DNA from: Actinomycetes bacterium
GTDB lineage: Bacteria > Actinomycetota > Acidimicrobiia > Acidimicrobiales > RAAP-2
Length of the DNA stretch: 22,332 nucleotides
Assembly (NCBI GenBank): GCA_021850345.1
Contig: JAJZMN010000218.1
Location: forward strand, 1-22,332
Direction of reading: 5' to 3'
A program made the position numbers and the translations under genes. Of the stretch, positions 8,284 through 15,626 are shown piece after piece. The notes under the pieces were generated by a model. The model made no database searches, had not been told where the DNA came from, and worked only from the letters and a program-made list of their open reading frames with translations. Numbering within the stretch: the stretch's first letter is position 1; the number at the start of each line of letters is the position of its first letter.

Positions 8284-8302
8284 GGGCCCCCGGCCGGGGC
8301 CC
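8284..8302 (-). promoter_or_regulatory. GC-only hairpin just after the NAD-kinase-like stop
   Basis: Arms of seven G/C bases (GGGCCCC and GGGGCCC) enclose a five-base loop, beginning a few bases after the stop at 8307. With no U-run it is more likely an mRNA-stabilising or partially attenuating hairpin than a full terminator. It separates the upstream and downstream halves of the minus-strand operon. Confidence 0.35.
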
Positions 8303-8306
8303 TTGG

Positions 8307-9575
8307 TCACGCTGCGTCCACGCGCATCATCATGTAGCGCCGGGGAGCGACCCGGACGCGCCGGTAGCCGGTCAGCCACGGGAACGACGCCTGGTCGCCA
8401 GCGTCGACGCGCAGCAGCGCGGGCCGCAGCGCGACAAGCTTGTCGAGCGACGAGAGGATCGTGACGTCGTCGGGCGACAGCCGGCTGAGCACCCTCGGGC
8501 CCAGCTGCTGGTTGCCCCGTCCGAGCAGCATTCCCTGCCCCCCGATCACCCCGAGGATCAGCCCCGTCCGCGGGAACTCGTCGACGAGCCCGAGGATCTC
8601 GTCCTCGCACAGGTCGACCCCGACGAGCTCCCTGCGCGAGACGGCGTCGACGCCGAGCACGTCCCCTTCGAGGCCGAGCGCGCCGAGCACCAGGGAGGTG
8701 GTGGTGCCCGGGCCGACGAGATAGAGGCTCTCGGGATCGAGCTCGGAGGCCACAGCCTCGGCGAGCGTGTCCAGCGCGGTGCCGCTCTGGAGCGACGTCG
8801 AGCTCTTGGTGCCGACGAGGCGGCCGTCGTCCGCGCGCGGGACGAGCGCGACCCCGAGCAGGGTGTGCGCCATGGGGCTGGGCTCGACCGCTGGCTGCGC
8901 TGTTCGAGCCGCTCGGTCGCTCTCCGGCCACTCTCCTGCTCGCCGACCGCGCTCGCCCAGCGCGTCGGCGTCATGCGACCGTGCTCCGTGCATGCGGTCG
9001 GCCGGATGATCGTCGACGACCTCGGCCGTCGTGAGCAGCGCCGACGGGACCTCGCCATCCGAGACCCGCGTGAGTCTCCGGAGGTGCTGCGCGGCCAGGT
9101 CACCGGCGGCCTCGGGGGTGGCGGCGAAGACGCCCGAGCGCATCTTCACCCCAGCGGGGATGCCGAGGAGGGGGATCGAGCGCCCCACCGCGGAGAGGAC
9201 ATCGACCGCGGTGCCGTCGCCCCCGGCGAAGAGGAGGAGGTCGGCACCCGCGTCCGCCGCGGCAGCCGCAGCCGCGGCCGTGTCGGCGGCCGAGGTTGGG
9301 TTGCCGACGCCGACGTCGAGTAGCCGCACCCGCAGACCGCTCGTCGCTGCGACGTCGGCGCCCATCGACGCGGGTGCCGCCAGGACGGTGATGTCGTCGG
9401 CGCCCCGACTGGAGGCAAGGCGTCGCAGCGTCCGCGCCGAGCGCAACGGTGCGACCGGCGAGGCGCCGCGGCGGCGGGCCTCGACGGCGCGGGCGGCGGT
9501 GTCGGTGCCGTGCAGCCCGACGCGCCCTCCCATCCCGGCGACGGGGTTGACGAGGAAGCCGACGAGCCGTCCCAC
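8307..9575 (-). CDS. ATP-NAD kinase / AcoX-like protein
   Basis: The 422-residue product starts at GTG 9575, nine bases after AAGG and 16 bases after the aminotransferase stop. It has the NAD-kinase fold signatures NPVAGMGG (residues ~10-17) and GGDGT (118-122), followed by PLLGIPAGVKM. Later come LYLVGPGTTTSLVLGALG and GVIGGQGMLLGRGNQQLGP, typical of the NAD-kinase/AcoX group (COG3199) rather than the housekeeping NAD kinase. AcoX lies in acetoin-dehydrogenase operons beside a lipoyl-dependent complex, and its biochemical role is unsettled. Placement before a GcvPA/GcvPB-like pair repeats that link with dehydrogenase complexes. A low-complexity stretch around residues 195-225 looks like an insertion. 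It may phosphorylate NAD to supply NADP, or process a cofactor or metabolite; neither is shown. Confidence 0.82.
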   Translation of the reverse strand: MGRLVGFLVNPVAGMGGRVGLHGTDTAARAVEARRRGASPVAPLRSARTLRRLASSRGADDITVLAAPASMGADVAATSGLRVRLLDVGVGNPTSAADTAAAAAAAADAGADLLLFAGGDGTAVDVLSAVGRSIPLLGIPAGVKMRSGVFAATPEAAGDLAAQHLRRLTRVSDGEVPSALLTTAEVVDDHPADRMHGARSHDADALGERGRRAGEWPESDRAARTAQPAVEPSPMAHTLLGVALVPRADDGRLVGTKSSTSLQSGTALDTLAEAVASELDPESLYLVGPGTTTSLVLGALGLEGDVLGVDAVSRRELVGVDLCEDEILGLVDEFPRTGLILGVIGGQGMLLGRGNQQLGPRVLSRLSPDDVTILSSLDKLVALRPALLRVDAGDQASFPWLTGYRRVRVAPRRYMMMRVDAA

Positions 9576-9591
9576 CGCAGCGGTACCTTGC

Positions 9592-10962
9592 TCAGCCTCG
9601 GGGGAGGCTGGCGAGGGTCTCATCGAGGGCCAGGCGGACCCCGTCCACCATCTGGTCGATCTCGCTCTCGCTGACGACGAACGGGGGCGAGAAGGCGAGG
9701 GTGTCGGCTTCGGGCAGCGCCCGGGTGATGACGCCATGCCCGATGCTGGCTCGCGCGACGCGCCCCCCCACCTTCAGGGCCGGGTCGAAGCGCTCGAGCG
9801 GGTCCCGCGACGCGACGAGCTCGACCGCCGCGATGAGGCCCTCGCCTCGCACCTCACCCACGTGGGGGTGGCCCTCGAAGCGCTCGCGCAGGCTCTCGAG
9901 CATGTAGGCGCCGCGCTTGGCCGCCTGCTCGACGAGGCCGTCGCGCTCGACGATGTCCAAGTTCGCCAGTGCCGCCGCGGCCGCGAGCGGGTGCGCGGAG
10001 TACGTGTAGCCGTGGCCGAAGGCGCCGAACCGATCGCTCCCTTCGGCGAGCACGTCGAAGACGCGGGCCGACACGTAGCTCGCCGAGAGCGGCACGTACG
10101 CCGAGGTGATGCCCTTGGCCGTGGTCATGATGTCAGGCTCGATCTCGAAGCGCTCCGTGCCGAACCACCGACCCAGGCGGCCGAAGCCGCAGACCACCTC
10201 GTCGGCGATGAGGAGCACGTCGTAGCGGCGGAGGACCTCTTCGACCGCCTGGAAGTAGCCGGGCGGAGGGATGATCACACCGCCGGCCGCCTGGACCGGC
10301 TCGGCGATGAAGGCGGCGACCGTCTCGGGGCCCTCGGCGACGATGAGCTCCTCGAGCTCTCTCGCAAGGTCCGCGGTGAACTCTTCGTCGGTCATCCCGG
10401 GCTCGGCTTCCCACAGACGCTGGGGCGCGCGGACGTGGCGAATCATCGGGAGCGGCGCGTCGAAGCCGGCGTGCACGTTGTCGAGCCCGGTGAGACCCGC
10501 CGTGAGGGCCGTCACGCCGTGGTAGCCGCGTCGGCGCGAGATCAGCTTCTTCTTCTCGGGCCGGCCCAGCACGTTGTTGTAGTACCAGACGAGCTTGATC
10601 TCGGTGTCGTTCGCGTCCGACCCACTGTTGCCGAAGAACACCTTTGACATCGGCACCGGCGCGGTCGTGACGAGACGCTCGGCGAGGTGCGTCGAGACGT
10701 CGTTCCCCATCGAGGAGAAGGAGTGGTAGTAGGAGAGGCGTTTGGACTGTGCGGCGATCGCGTTGGCGATCTCGGTGTTGCCGTACCCGACGTTCACGCA
10801 CCACAGGCCCGCCATCGCGTCCAGGTAGCTGTTGCCCTTCGAGTCGAAGAGGCTGCACCCGCTCCCCTCGACGATCATGAGGGCACCTCCCTGGAGGTGG
10901 TCCCGGATGGAGGTGAACGGGTGGAAGACGTACCTGCGGTCCAGGTCCTCGAGGGATTGCAA
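9592..10962 (-). CDS. Class III (omega) aminotransferase
   Basis: The product is 456 residues. Class III features are clear: YVFHPFT near the N-terminus, MAGLWCVNVGYG, FFGNSGSDANDT (phosphate binding), ISRRRGYHG, IADEVVCGFGR with D254, and PLP lysine K283 in MTTAKGITSAYVPL. The pattern is close to putrescine-, beta-alanine- or taurine-pyruvate aminotransferases, which turn a primary amine into an aldehyde with pyruvate as acceptor. TTG 10962 is chosen as start because AGGAAGGA lies six bases before it; GTG 10983 in the same frame is the alternative. It is divergent from an aldehyde dehydrogenase that could take the aldehyde product, and the two share a 76-base control region. It leads the minus-strand operon. 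The exact amine is not determined. Confidence 0.9.
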   Translation of the reverse strand: MQSLEDLDRRYVFHPFTSIRDHLQGGALMIVEGSGCSLFDSKGNSYLDAMAGLWCVNVGYGNTEIANAIAAQSKRLSYYHSFSSMGNDVSTHLAERLVTTAPVPMSKVFFGNSGSDANDTEIKLVWYYNNVLGRPEKKKLISRRRGYHGVTALTAGLTGLDNVHAGFDAPLPMIRHVRAPQRLWEAEPGMTDEEFTADLARELEELIVAEGPETVAAFIAEPVQAAGGVIIPPPGYFQAVEEVLRRYDVLLIADEVVCGFGRLGRWFGTERFEIEPDIMTTAKGITSAYVPLSASYVSARVFDVLAEGSDRFGAFGHGYTYSAHPLAAAAALANLDIVERDGLVEQAAKRGAYMLESLRERFEGHPHVGEVRGEGLIAAVELVASRDPLERFDPALKVGGRVARASIGHGVITRALPEADTLAFSPPFVVSESEIDQMVDGVRLALDETLASLPRG

Positions 10963-10968
10963 TGCGAT

Positions 10969-10976
10969 TCCTTCCT
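10969..10976 (-). promoter_or_regulatory. Strong ribosome binding site fixing a TTG start
   Basis: Read on the minus strand this is AGGAAGGA, six bases before TTG 10962. It decides for the rare TTG over GTG 10983, which has no comparable site. Confidence 0.65.
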
Positions 10977-10979
10977 CGC

Positions 10980-10994
10980 GCACGATAAGCGAAC
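10980..10994. promoter_or_regulatory. Candidate PcaR/IclR-type operator in the aminotransferase/aldehyde dehydrogenase gap
   Basis: GCACGATAAGCGAAC matches the site at 20152-20166 at 13 of 15 positions and resembles the PcaR/PobR-type operator GTTCGATAATCGCAC as I remember it. It lies just before the aminotransferase ribosome site and could control both divergent genes. Confidence 0.45.
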
Positions 10995-11019
10995 AAGCGT
11001 CCGGCCTACGAACGATGCA

Positions 11020-11030
11020 CGATAGTATCG
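11020..11030. promoter_or_regulatory. Palindrome CGATA-G-TATCG before the aldehyde dehydrogenase
   Basis: This is a perfect 11-base palindrome nine bases before the start codon. It shares the word GCACGATA (11017-11024) with the operator-like site 37 bases upstream. Half-site spacing is two bases longer than in the PcaR-like motif, so it may be a second, weaker site or belong to another regulator. Confidence 0.4.
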
Positions 11031-11038
11031 AGGCTTCG

Positions 11039-12568
11039 ATGACGCCACCCACTCCACCCACCCCGCTCGACTCGGCGGCGAGGGTCGTCGCCGCCAGGCT
11101 CGAGCAGCTCCGAAGGGCTGGGCTGCTCCGCGAGGACCTCTTCGTCGACGGCCGCTGGAGGCCGGCCTCGACCGGCCAGCGCCTCGAGGTGCGCGACCCG
11201 GCGACCGGCGAGCTGGTCGGCTCGGTGGCCACAGCGTCCGCCGCCGACGTCCACGACGCGGTCGCGGCCGCCGCCGGCGCGCTTGGTGCCTGGAGGGCGC
11301 TGCCCGCCGGGGCTCGCGGCGAGGTGCTCTCGCGCTGGCAGGAGCTGCTCCTCTCCCGGACTGGGGACCTCGCCGCCCTGCTCACGATCGAGCAGGGCAA
11401 GCCGATCGGCGAGTCTGTCGGCGAGCTCACTTACAGCGCGGCCTTCCTGCGCTACTTCGCCGAAGAGGCGCGCCGGAGCTATGGGGAAGTGATCCCGCAC
11501 AACCGGCCCGGACGCCGGCTCTTCGCGCTCCGCCAGCCCATCGGCGTCGTCGCCGCCATCACGCCGTGGAACTTCCCCGCGCTCATGATCGCCCGGAAGG
11601 TCGCGCCCGCCATCGCGGCGGGCTGCACGCTGGTCCTCAAGCCGCCGAGCGAGGCGCCCCTCTCGGCGCTCGCGCTGGCAGAGCTCGCCTCGCGGGCTGG
11701 GATGCCGCGAGGGGTGCTGAACGTGGTTCACGGGGACCCGGTGGTGGTGGGCGCGGTCCTCACCGAGTCTCCGGACGTGCGCATGCTCACGTTCACCGGT
11801 TCGACCGAGGTCGGCAAGCTGCTGATGGCCCAGTGCGCACCGACCGTGAAGCGTGTGGCGCTCGAGCTCGGCGGCAACGCGCCCTTCGTTGTGTTCGACG
11901 ACGCCGACCTCGACGCCGCGGTGGCCGGAGCAATCGAGTCCAAGTTTCGCAACGCAGGCCAGACCTGCGTGTGCGCCAACCGCGTGCTCGTCCAAGCGGG
12001 GGTCCACGATGAATTCGTCGAGCGCTTCGCCCAAGGCGTCGCCGACCTTGTCGTTGGGCACGGCATCGACCCCGATGTGCACGTGGGCCCGCTCATCGAC
12101 GAGCAGGCGCTCGCCAAGGTGGAGCGACACCTCGACGACGCCGTCTCTATGGGTGCCGACGTGCGCTGGGGCGGGCACCCCCACAAGCTCGGAGGGACCT
12201 TCTTCGAGCCCACCGTCGTAGTCGGCGCCGCGGCCGGGATGACCATCGCGCGCGAGGAGACGTTCGGCCCGGTGGCGCCCGTTTTCCGCTTCGAGACCGA
12301 GGAGGAGGCGCTCGCCCTCGCCAACGCCACGGAGTCCGGGCTCGCCGCCTACTTCTACACCCGCGGCCTGGGCCGCGCCCTGCGCTTCGGCGAGGCGCTG
12401 GACTTCGGTGTGGTCGGGGTCAACACGGGCTCGATCTCCTACGAGGGCGCCCCGTTCGGCGGTATGAAGCAGTCCGGCCTAGGGCGAGAGGGGTCGCACC
12501 ACGGTCTCGAGGAGTTCTTGGAGGTGAAGTACCTCTGTGTGGACGGGGTGACAGCTCCGGGCCACTGA
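11039..12568 (+). CDS. NAD(P)-dependent aldehyde dehydrogenase, succinate-semialdehyde dehydrogenase type
   Basis: The 509-residue product has the full aldehyde dehydrogenase set: ITPWNFP (174-180), KPPSEAPLSA (201-210), TFTGSTEVGK (251-260), general base E276 in LELGG, catalytic C310 in GQTCVCANRV, and EETFGPV with a normal C-terminus. The NADP/NAD Rossmann region and overall pattern are closest to succinate-semialdehyde or alpha-ketoglutarate-semialdehyde dehydrogenases. ATG 11039 has GAGG six to seven bases before it; ATG 11015 is an alternative. An extra ~30-residue N-terminal arm precedes LFVDGRW. The gene is divergent from the aminotransferase with palindromic candidate operators between them, so the pair probably converts an amine to an acid by way of an aldehyde. 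If the DHDPS-family neighbour is an imino-acid deaminase, the substrate could instead be alpha-ketoglutarate semialdehyde. Confidence 0.92.
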   Translation: MTPPTPPTPLDSAARVVAARLEQLRRAGLLREDLFVDGRWRPASTGQRLEVRDPATGELVGSVATASAADVHDAVAAAAGALGAWRALPAGARGEVLSRWQELLLSRTGDLAALLTIEQGKPIGESVGELTYSAAFLRYFAEEARRSYGEVIPHNRPGRRLFALRQPIGVVAAITPWNFPALMIARKVAPAIAAGCTLVLKPPSEAPLSALALAELASRAGMPRGVLNVVHGDPVVVGAVLTESPDVRMLTFTGSTEVGKLLMAQCAPTVKRVALELGGNAPFVVFDDADLDAAVAGAIESKFRNAGQTCVCANRVLVQAGVHDEFVERFAQGVADLVVGHGIDPDVHVGPLIDEQALAKVERHLDDAVSMGADVRWGGHPHKLGGTFFEPTVVVGAAAGMTIAREETFGPVAPVFRFETEEEALALANATESGLAAYFYTRGLGRALRFGEALDFGVVGVNTGSISYEGAPFGGMKQSGLGREGSHHGLEEFLEVKYLCVDGVTAPGH

Positions 12569-12631
12569 GAAGGGCGCGGCGCGGAGCTGCATCGGGCGAG
12601 GCGAGGGCGCGTCGGGGAAGAGGAGGGAGAG

Positions 12632-13126
12632 ATGACCGAGCGAGAGTCAGCCGACACCGTGGTGCGGGAGCTGAGCGACAAGCAGGCGATCGCAGAGGTC
12701 CTCTACTCGTACTGCGCCTTCCTCGACAAGATGGACCTCGACGCGCTGGCGGCGCTGTTCACCGAGGACTGCACCGTCGACTATGGACCCGAGCCGCGAC
12801 TGCGAAGCAGCGGCGCCGCGGGGCTGCGCCAGGACCTCGCCCGGATGTGGCGCTGGGCGCGAACTTCTCACCATCTCTCGAACGTCCTGGTCACCCTGGA
12901 CCCCGACGGGGTCGGGGCCGGCGCGCTCAGCTACGTCGTCGCCTGGCACGAGCGACCCGACGGCTCGACGGCGACGATGATGGGCCAGTACGAGGACCGA
13001 CTCGTGCGAGGCGCCGACGGCCGCTGGAGGATCTCCTCGCGTCGCCAGCTCCTCACCGGCAACGACGCGGGGTTCGACGTGCATATCAACCGCTTCGAGC
13101 GGCTCCCGCGGCCGCCGGGTGCCTGA
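12632..13126 (+). CDS. SnoaL-like / NTF2-fold protein
   Basis: The 164-residue product starts at ATG 12632 behind AGGAGGGAG. It fits the SnoaL-like NTF2 family: an N-terminal helix (DKQAIAEVLYSYCAFLDKMDL), then DALAALFTEDCTVDYG, TSHHLSNVLVTLD, the beta-sheet strand SYVVAWH, and ending GRWRISSRRQLLTG. Proteins of this fold form a cone-shaped pocket and act as small isomerases, hydratases or dioxygenase-associated subunits, so the reaction cannot be named from sequence. The two His residues in SHHLSNV are candidates for the pocket. It follows the aldehyde dehydrogenase by 63 bases on the same strand and its last 41 bases overlap the convergent DHDPS-family gene. Confidence 0.85.
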   Translation: MTERESADTVVRELSDKQAIAEVLYSYCAFLDKMDLDALAALFTEDCTVDYGPEPRLRSSGAAGLRQDLARMWRWARTSHHLSNVLVTLDPDGVGAGALSYVVAWHERPDGSTATMMGQYEDRLVRGADGRWRISSRRQLLTGNDAGFDVHINRFERLPRPPGA

Positions 13127-14102
13127 CGCCGGTGGTGACGGCCGGCGCTCCTGCCGTTTCGGCTGCCGTTTGGGCGTCCAGCTCGTCGACGACCTCGTCG
13201 AGACGTCGCATGAGGGCAGTGAGGGTCGCCACCCGGCGCTCTCCCTCCTCGCCGAGCTCGCCGAAGGAGGTGATGGGTGGGCGCACGTCGCCGACCGGAT
13301 GGCCGGCGACGGCGGCGAGCCGCTTCGAGTAGCACTGGTGGCCGTAGGTCGGGTGCCCCTCGGCGATCGTGTGGTCCACCGCGTCGAGCAGGCGCTGGAT
13401 GCGCCGCGCGTCATCGACCCTGCCTTGCTCCAGCAGCGTCCACATCCGCGCCGAGGCCCTCGGCACGTAGTTGCCGTACGGGTTCACGTAGCCGATGGCG
13501 CCGAGGAGGAACGAGTCCACTGCGCGCTCGCCCGCGTAGACGTTCATGATCCCGTCGGTCGCCTCGATGACGTCGCGCACCCGGGCGAGGTCCCGGCTCG
13601 ACTCCTTGATGTAGCGGACCTGCTCGAACGCGCGCGTGAGACGGGCGACGAGCGACGCCGACATGTCCACGTTGGAGGTGACCGGGTTGTTGTAAAGCAT
13701 GATCGGCACGCTCACTGCCTCGCAGATCGCCCGGTAGTAGCCGAAGATCTCGTCGTCGGTGGGCGTGTAGTAGTAGGGCGGGAGGATCATGAGGCCGTCG
13801 GCGCCGAGCTCCTCCGCTTGGCGGCTGAAGGCGACCGCCCGAGGCGTGAAGGCGTTCATGGTGCCGACCAGCACGGGGACCCGCCCAGCGATCTCGTCCA
13901 CCGTGGTCTCGACGACCTGGGAGCGCTCGGTGTCGCTCACGGCGAGGAACTCCCCGGTGGTCCCAAGGACGATCACCCCCGGCACCCCGACCTCGAGCTG
14001 CCACGCGAGCAAGCCTCGGAGCGCGTCGGTGTCGACGCGCGAGCCGTCCTCGCTGAACGGCGTGACGCAGACCGTGTAACTTCCGTGGAATTGTGGTGCC
14101 AT
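13086..14102 (-). CDS. Dihydrodipicolinate synthase / N-acetylneuraminate lyase family protein
   Basis: The 338-residue product is a class I aldolase-type TIM barrel. GTTGE (47-51) binds the keto-acid carboxylate, Y137 in MLYNNPVTSN is the catalytic tyrosine and K166 in YIKESS is the Schiff-base lysine. ATG 14102 has AGGA six bases before it, which favours it over the upstream TTG at 14123. The family includes lysine-biosynthesis DapA, neuraminate lyase and, in hydroxyproline catabolism, the pyrroline-4-hydroxy-2-carboxylate deaminase. A catabolic role fits better here: there are no lysine genes, but there is a divergent D-amino-acid-oxidase-type gene and a nearby semialdehyde dehydrogenase. 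A Thr/Ala-rich tail of ~40 residues makes it slightly longer than usual. The precise substrate is open. Confidence 0.87.
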   Translation of the reverse strand: MAPQFHGSYTVCVTPFSEDGSRVDTDALRGLLAWQLEVGVPGVIVLGTTGEFLAVSDTERSQVVETTVDEIAGRVPVLVGTMNAFTPRAVAFSRQAEELGADGLMILPPYYYTPTDDEIFGYYRAICEAVSVPIMLYNNPVTSNVDMSASLVARLTRAFEQVRYIKESSRDLARVRDVIEATDGIMNVYAGERAVDSFLLGAIGYVNPYGNYVPRASARMWTLLEQGRVDDARRIQRLLDAVDHTIAEGHPTYGHQCYSKRLAAVAGHPVGDVRPPITSFGELGEEGERRVATLTALMRRLDEVVDELDAQTAAETAGAPAVTTGVRHPAAAGAARSG

Positions 14103-14126
14103 GCCTGTCCTCTCTGCGAACATCTA

Positions 14127-14147
14127 GCCGCACAGTGTACGCCGCAC
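14127..14147. repeat. Direct repeat GCCGCAC before the DHDPS-family gene
   Basis: Two exact copies (14127-14133 and 14141-14147) are separated by seven bases, giving a 14-base period. They start 25 bases upstream of the lyase start, where a regulator could bind. Short GC words recur by chance in this genome, so support is modest. Confidence 0.3.
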
Positions 14148-14194
14148 CGCTCTTCCCGATCCCGCTCAGCGCCCGCGCCGCCCCCGCTCGCCGC

Positions 14195-14209
14195 CCCCGC
14201 GCCGCGGGG
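14195..14209. repeat. GC palindrome in the lyase/flavoenzyme gap
   Basis: CCCCGCG-C-CGCGGGG is a perfect 15-base palindrome in an almost pure G/C tract before the DAO-type gene. It could fold as a small hairpin in the 5' leader. No function is evident. Confidence 0.25.
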
Positions 14210-14254
14210 CGCCGCGCCGCCGCCCCCGCCTCCTGCACGTAGCCTGGAGACCGA

Positions 14255-15529
14255 ATGCACGGATCCCGCATCCGCGCGGTCGCTCCAGTGTCGCCTGCCG
14301 GCGAAGCTGCAGCAGCGAACAGCGCGACGGCTGGTGATCCGGAGTGTTCTGCCCGCCACTGCGACGTGGCGGTCGTCGGCGGTGGCATCACCGGGTGCGC
14401 CACGGCATACCACCTCGCGCGCTCGGGCGCGTCGGTCGTCCTGGCGGATCGCGCTGACGTGGGAACCGAGGCGTCGGGACGCAACGCGGGCAGCCTGCAC
14501 GGCCAGATCCAGCGCGAACCCTTCGAGCGACTGGGGATCCGCTGGGCTCGCGACTTCCTCCCTGCCCTCCGGTTCCTCCTCGACGCGCTCCGGATGTGGG
14601 CCGGTCTCGGGGAGCTGCTGGGCACCGACCTCGAGGTCCGTACCGAGGGCGGCCTGCTCCTTGCTGACGACTCCGCCCAGATGCGTCACATCGAGGACAA
14701 AGTGCGTATCGAGCGCGAGGCAGGGCTCGACGCGCAGGTGCTCGCGCGCGCCGACGTCGTGGCGCTCGCCCCCTACGTCGCCGACCGTGTGATCGGCGCT
14801 GGGTTCAGCCCGGTCGAGGGTAAGGCCAACCCCATGCTCGCGGTGCCCGCTTTCGCTCGTGCCGCCGCTCGTGCAGGTGCCGAGATCCGCGCTCGGTGCG
14901 CCCTTGTCGACCTGGACGTGTACGGCGCGGCGGCTCGGCTGACGTTCGCGGTGCGGAGGGCCGGGCGCACCGAGACGCAGGTACTCGAGGCGGACCGGGT
15001 GGTCCTCGCGACGGGCGATGCCCTTGCGGGTCACGTGGCGTCGGTGGCGCCCGGCGTCTTCCTCCCCGTCTCGACTGAGCCCGTCCAGGTCGCGGCGACC
15101 GAGCCGCTGCAGCCCTTCGTCCGCCACCTCCTCTACTACGCGGGCCAGCGCCTCACGCTCAAGCAGGCGAGCGCCGGGACCGTCCTCATCGGTGGGGGAT
15201 GGCCCGCGCGCCTCGAGCCGGGGACGGGGTACCCGCTCGTCAACCTCGACTCTCTGCGCGCCAATCTCGCCGTGGCCCTCGGCGTCGTCCCGCGCCTCGC
15301 GCCCGCCCTGGTGCTGCGGTCGTGGGCAGGGATCGGCAATGGCACGCCCGACCATCGTCCCGTGCTCGGCACCCTCCGTCACGCGCCCCGGGTCGTCGTC
15401 GGTCTGTTCCCGCACATGGGGTTCACCGCGGGCCCGCTCATGGGCCGCGTGCTCGCCGACCTTGCGGCCGGGCGCACGCCGGAGCTGGATCTCGCTCCCT
15501 TCCGACCCGAACGCTTCGCTGCTGACTGA
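14255..15529 (+). CDS. FAD-dependent amino/imino-acid oxidoreductase, DAO family (HcnC / D-hydroxyproline dehydrogenase beta type)
   Basis: The 424-residue product starts at ATG 14255, six bases after GGAG. After a ~35-residue arm comes the FAD-binding VAVVGGGITGCATAYHLA (GGGITG at 42-47), then GTEASGRNAGSLHGQ, a substrate domain, and near the C-terminus RSWAGIGNGTPDHRPVLG and GLFPHMGFTAGPLMGR. This is the DAO architecture of sarcosine oxidase, HcnC and opine- or D-hydroxyproline-dehydrogenase beta subunits, which oxidise the C-N bond of amino or imino acids. In those complexes it pairs with an FAD/NAD alpha subunit and a 2Fe-2S gamma subunit; such proteins are encoded at 3274-5139 and 19626-19946, but not next to it. 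It is divergent from the DHDPS-family gene over a 152-base gap. It could be a stand-alone oxidase or the beta subunit of a scattered complex. Confidence 0.88.
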   Translation: MHGSRIRAVAPVSPAGEAAAANSATAGDPECSARHCDVAVVGGGITGCATAYHLARSGASVVLADRADVGTEASGRNAGSLHGQIQREPFERLGIRWARDFLPALRFLLDALRMWAGLGELLGTDLEVRTEGGLLLADDSAQMRHIEDKVRIEREAGLDAQVLARADVVALAPYVADRVIGAGFSPVEGKANPMLAVPAFARAAARAGAEIRARCALVDLDVYGAAARLTFAVRRAGRTETQVLEADRVVLATGDALAGHVASVAPGVFLPVSTEPVQVAATEPLQPFVRHLLYYAGQRLTLKQASAGTVLIGGGWPARLEPGTGYPLVNLDSLRANLAVALGVVPRLAPALVLRSWAGIGNGTPDHRPVLGTLRHAPRVVVGLFPHMGFTAGPLMGRVLADLAAGRTPELDLAPFRPERFAAD

Positions 15530-15536
15530 AAGATCG

Positions 15537-15579
15537 GTGCGGTTTTCGCACATCGCCTGGGGCTCCCCGCCCGACGGGG
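15537..15579 (+). terminator. Two small hairpins after the DAO-type gene
   Basis: GTGCG-GTTTT-CGCAC (15537-15551) and CCCCG-CCCGA-CGGGG (15565-15579) follow the stop at 15529. Neither has a U-run, so they would be weak terminators at best. They may separate the flavoenzyme transcript from the LLM-oxidoreductase/cupin pair. Confidence 0.3.
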
Positions 15580-15626
15580 TGCAAACTTGGGGTCGGGGAC
15601 GTGACAGGCGCGCGAGGAGGAGAGCG

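Noticed and set aside
8207..8306. Glycine riboswitch before the GcvPA-like gene
   Set aside because: The gap is too short for the usual aptamer and I see no tandem aptamer core, only simple palindromes.
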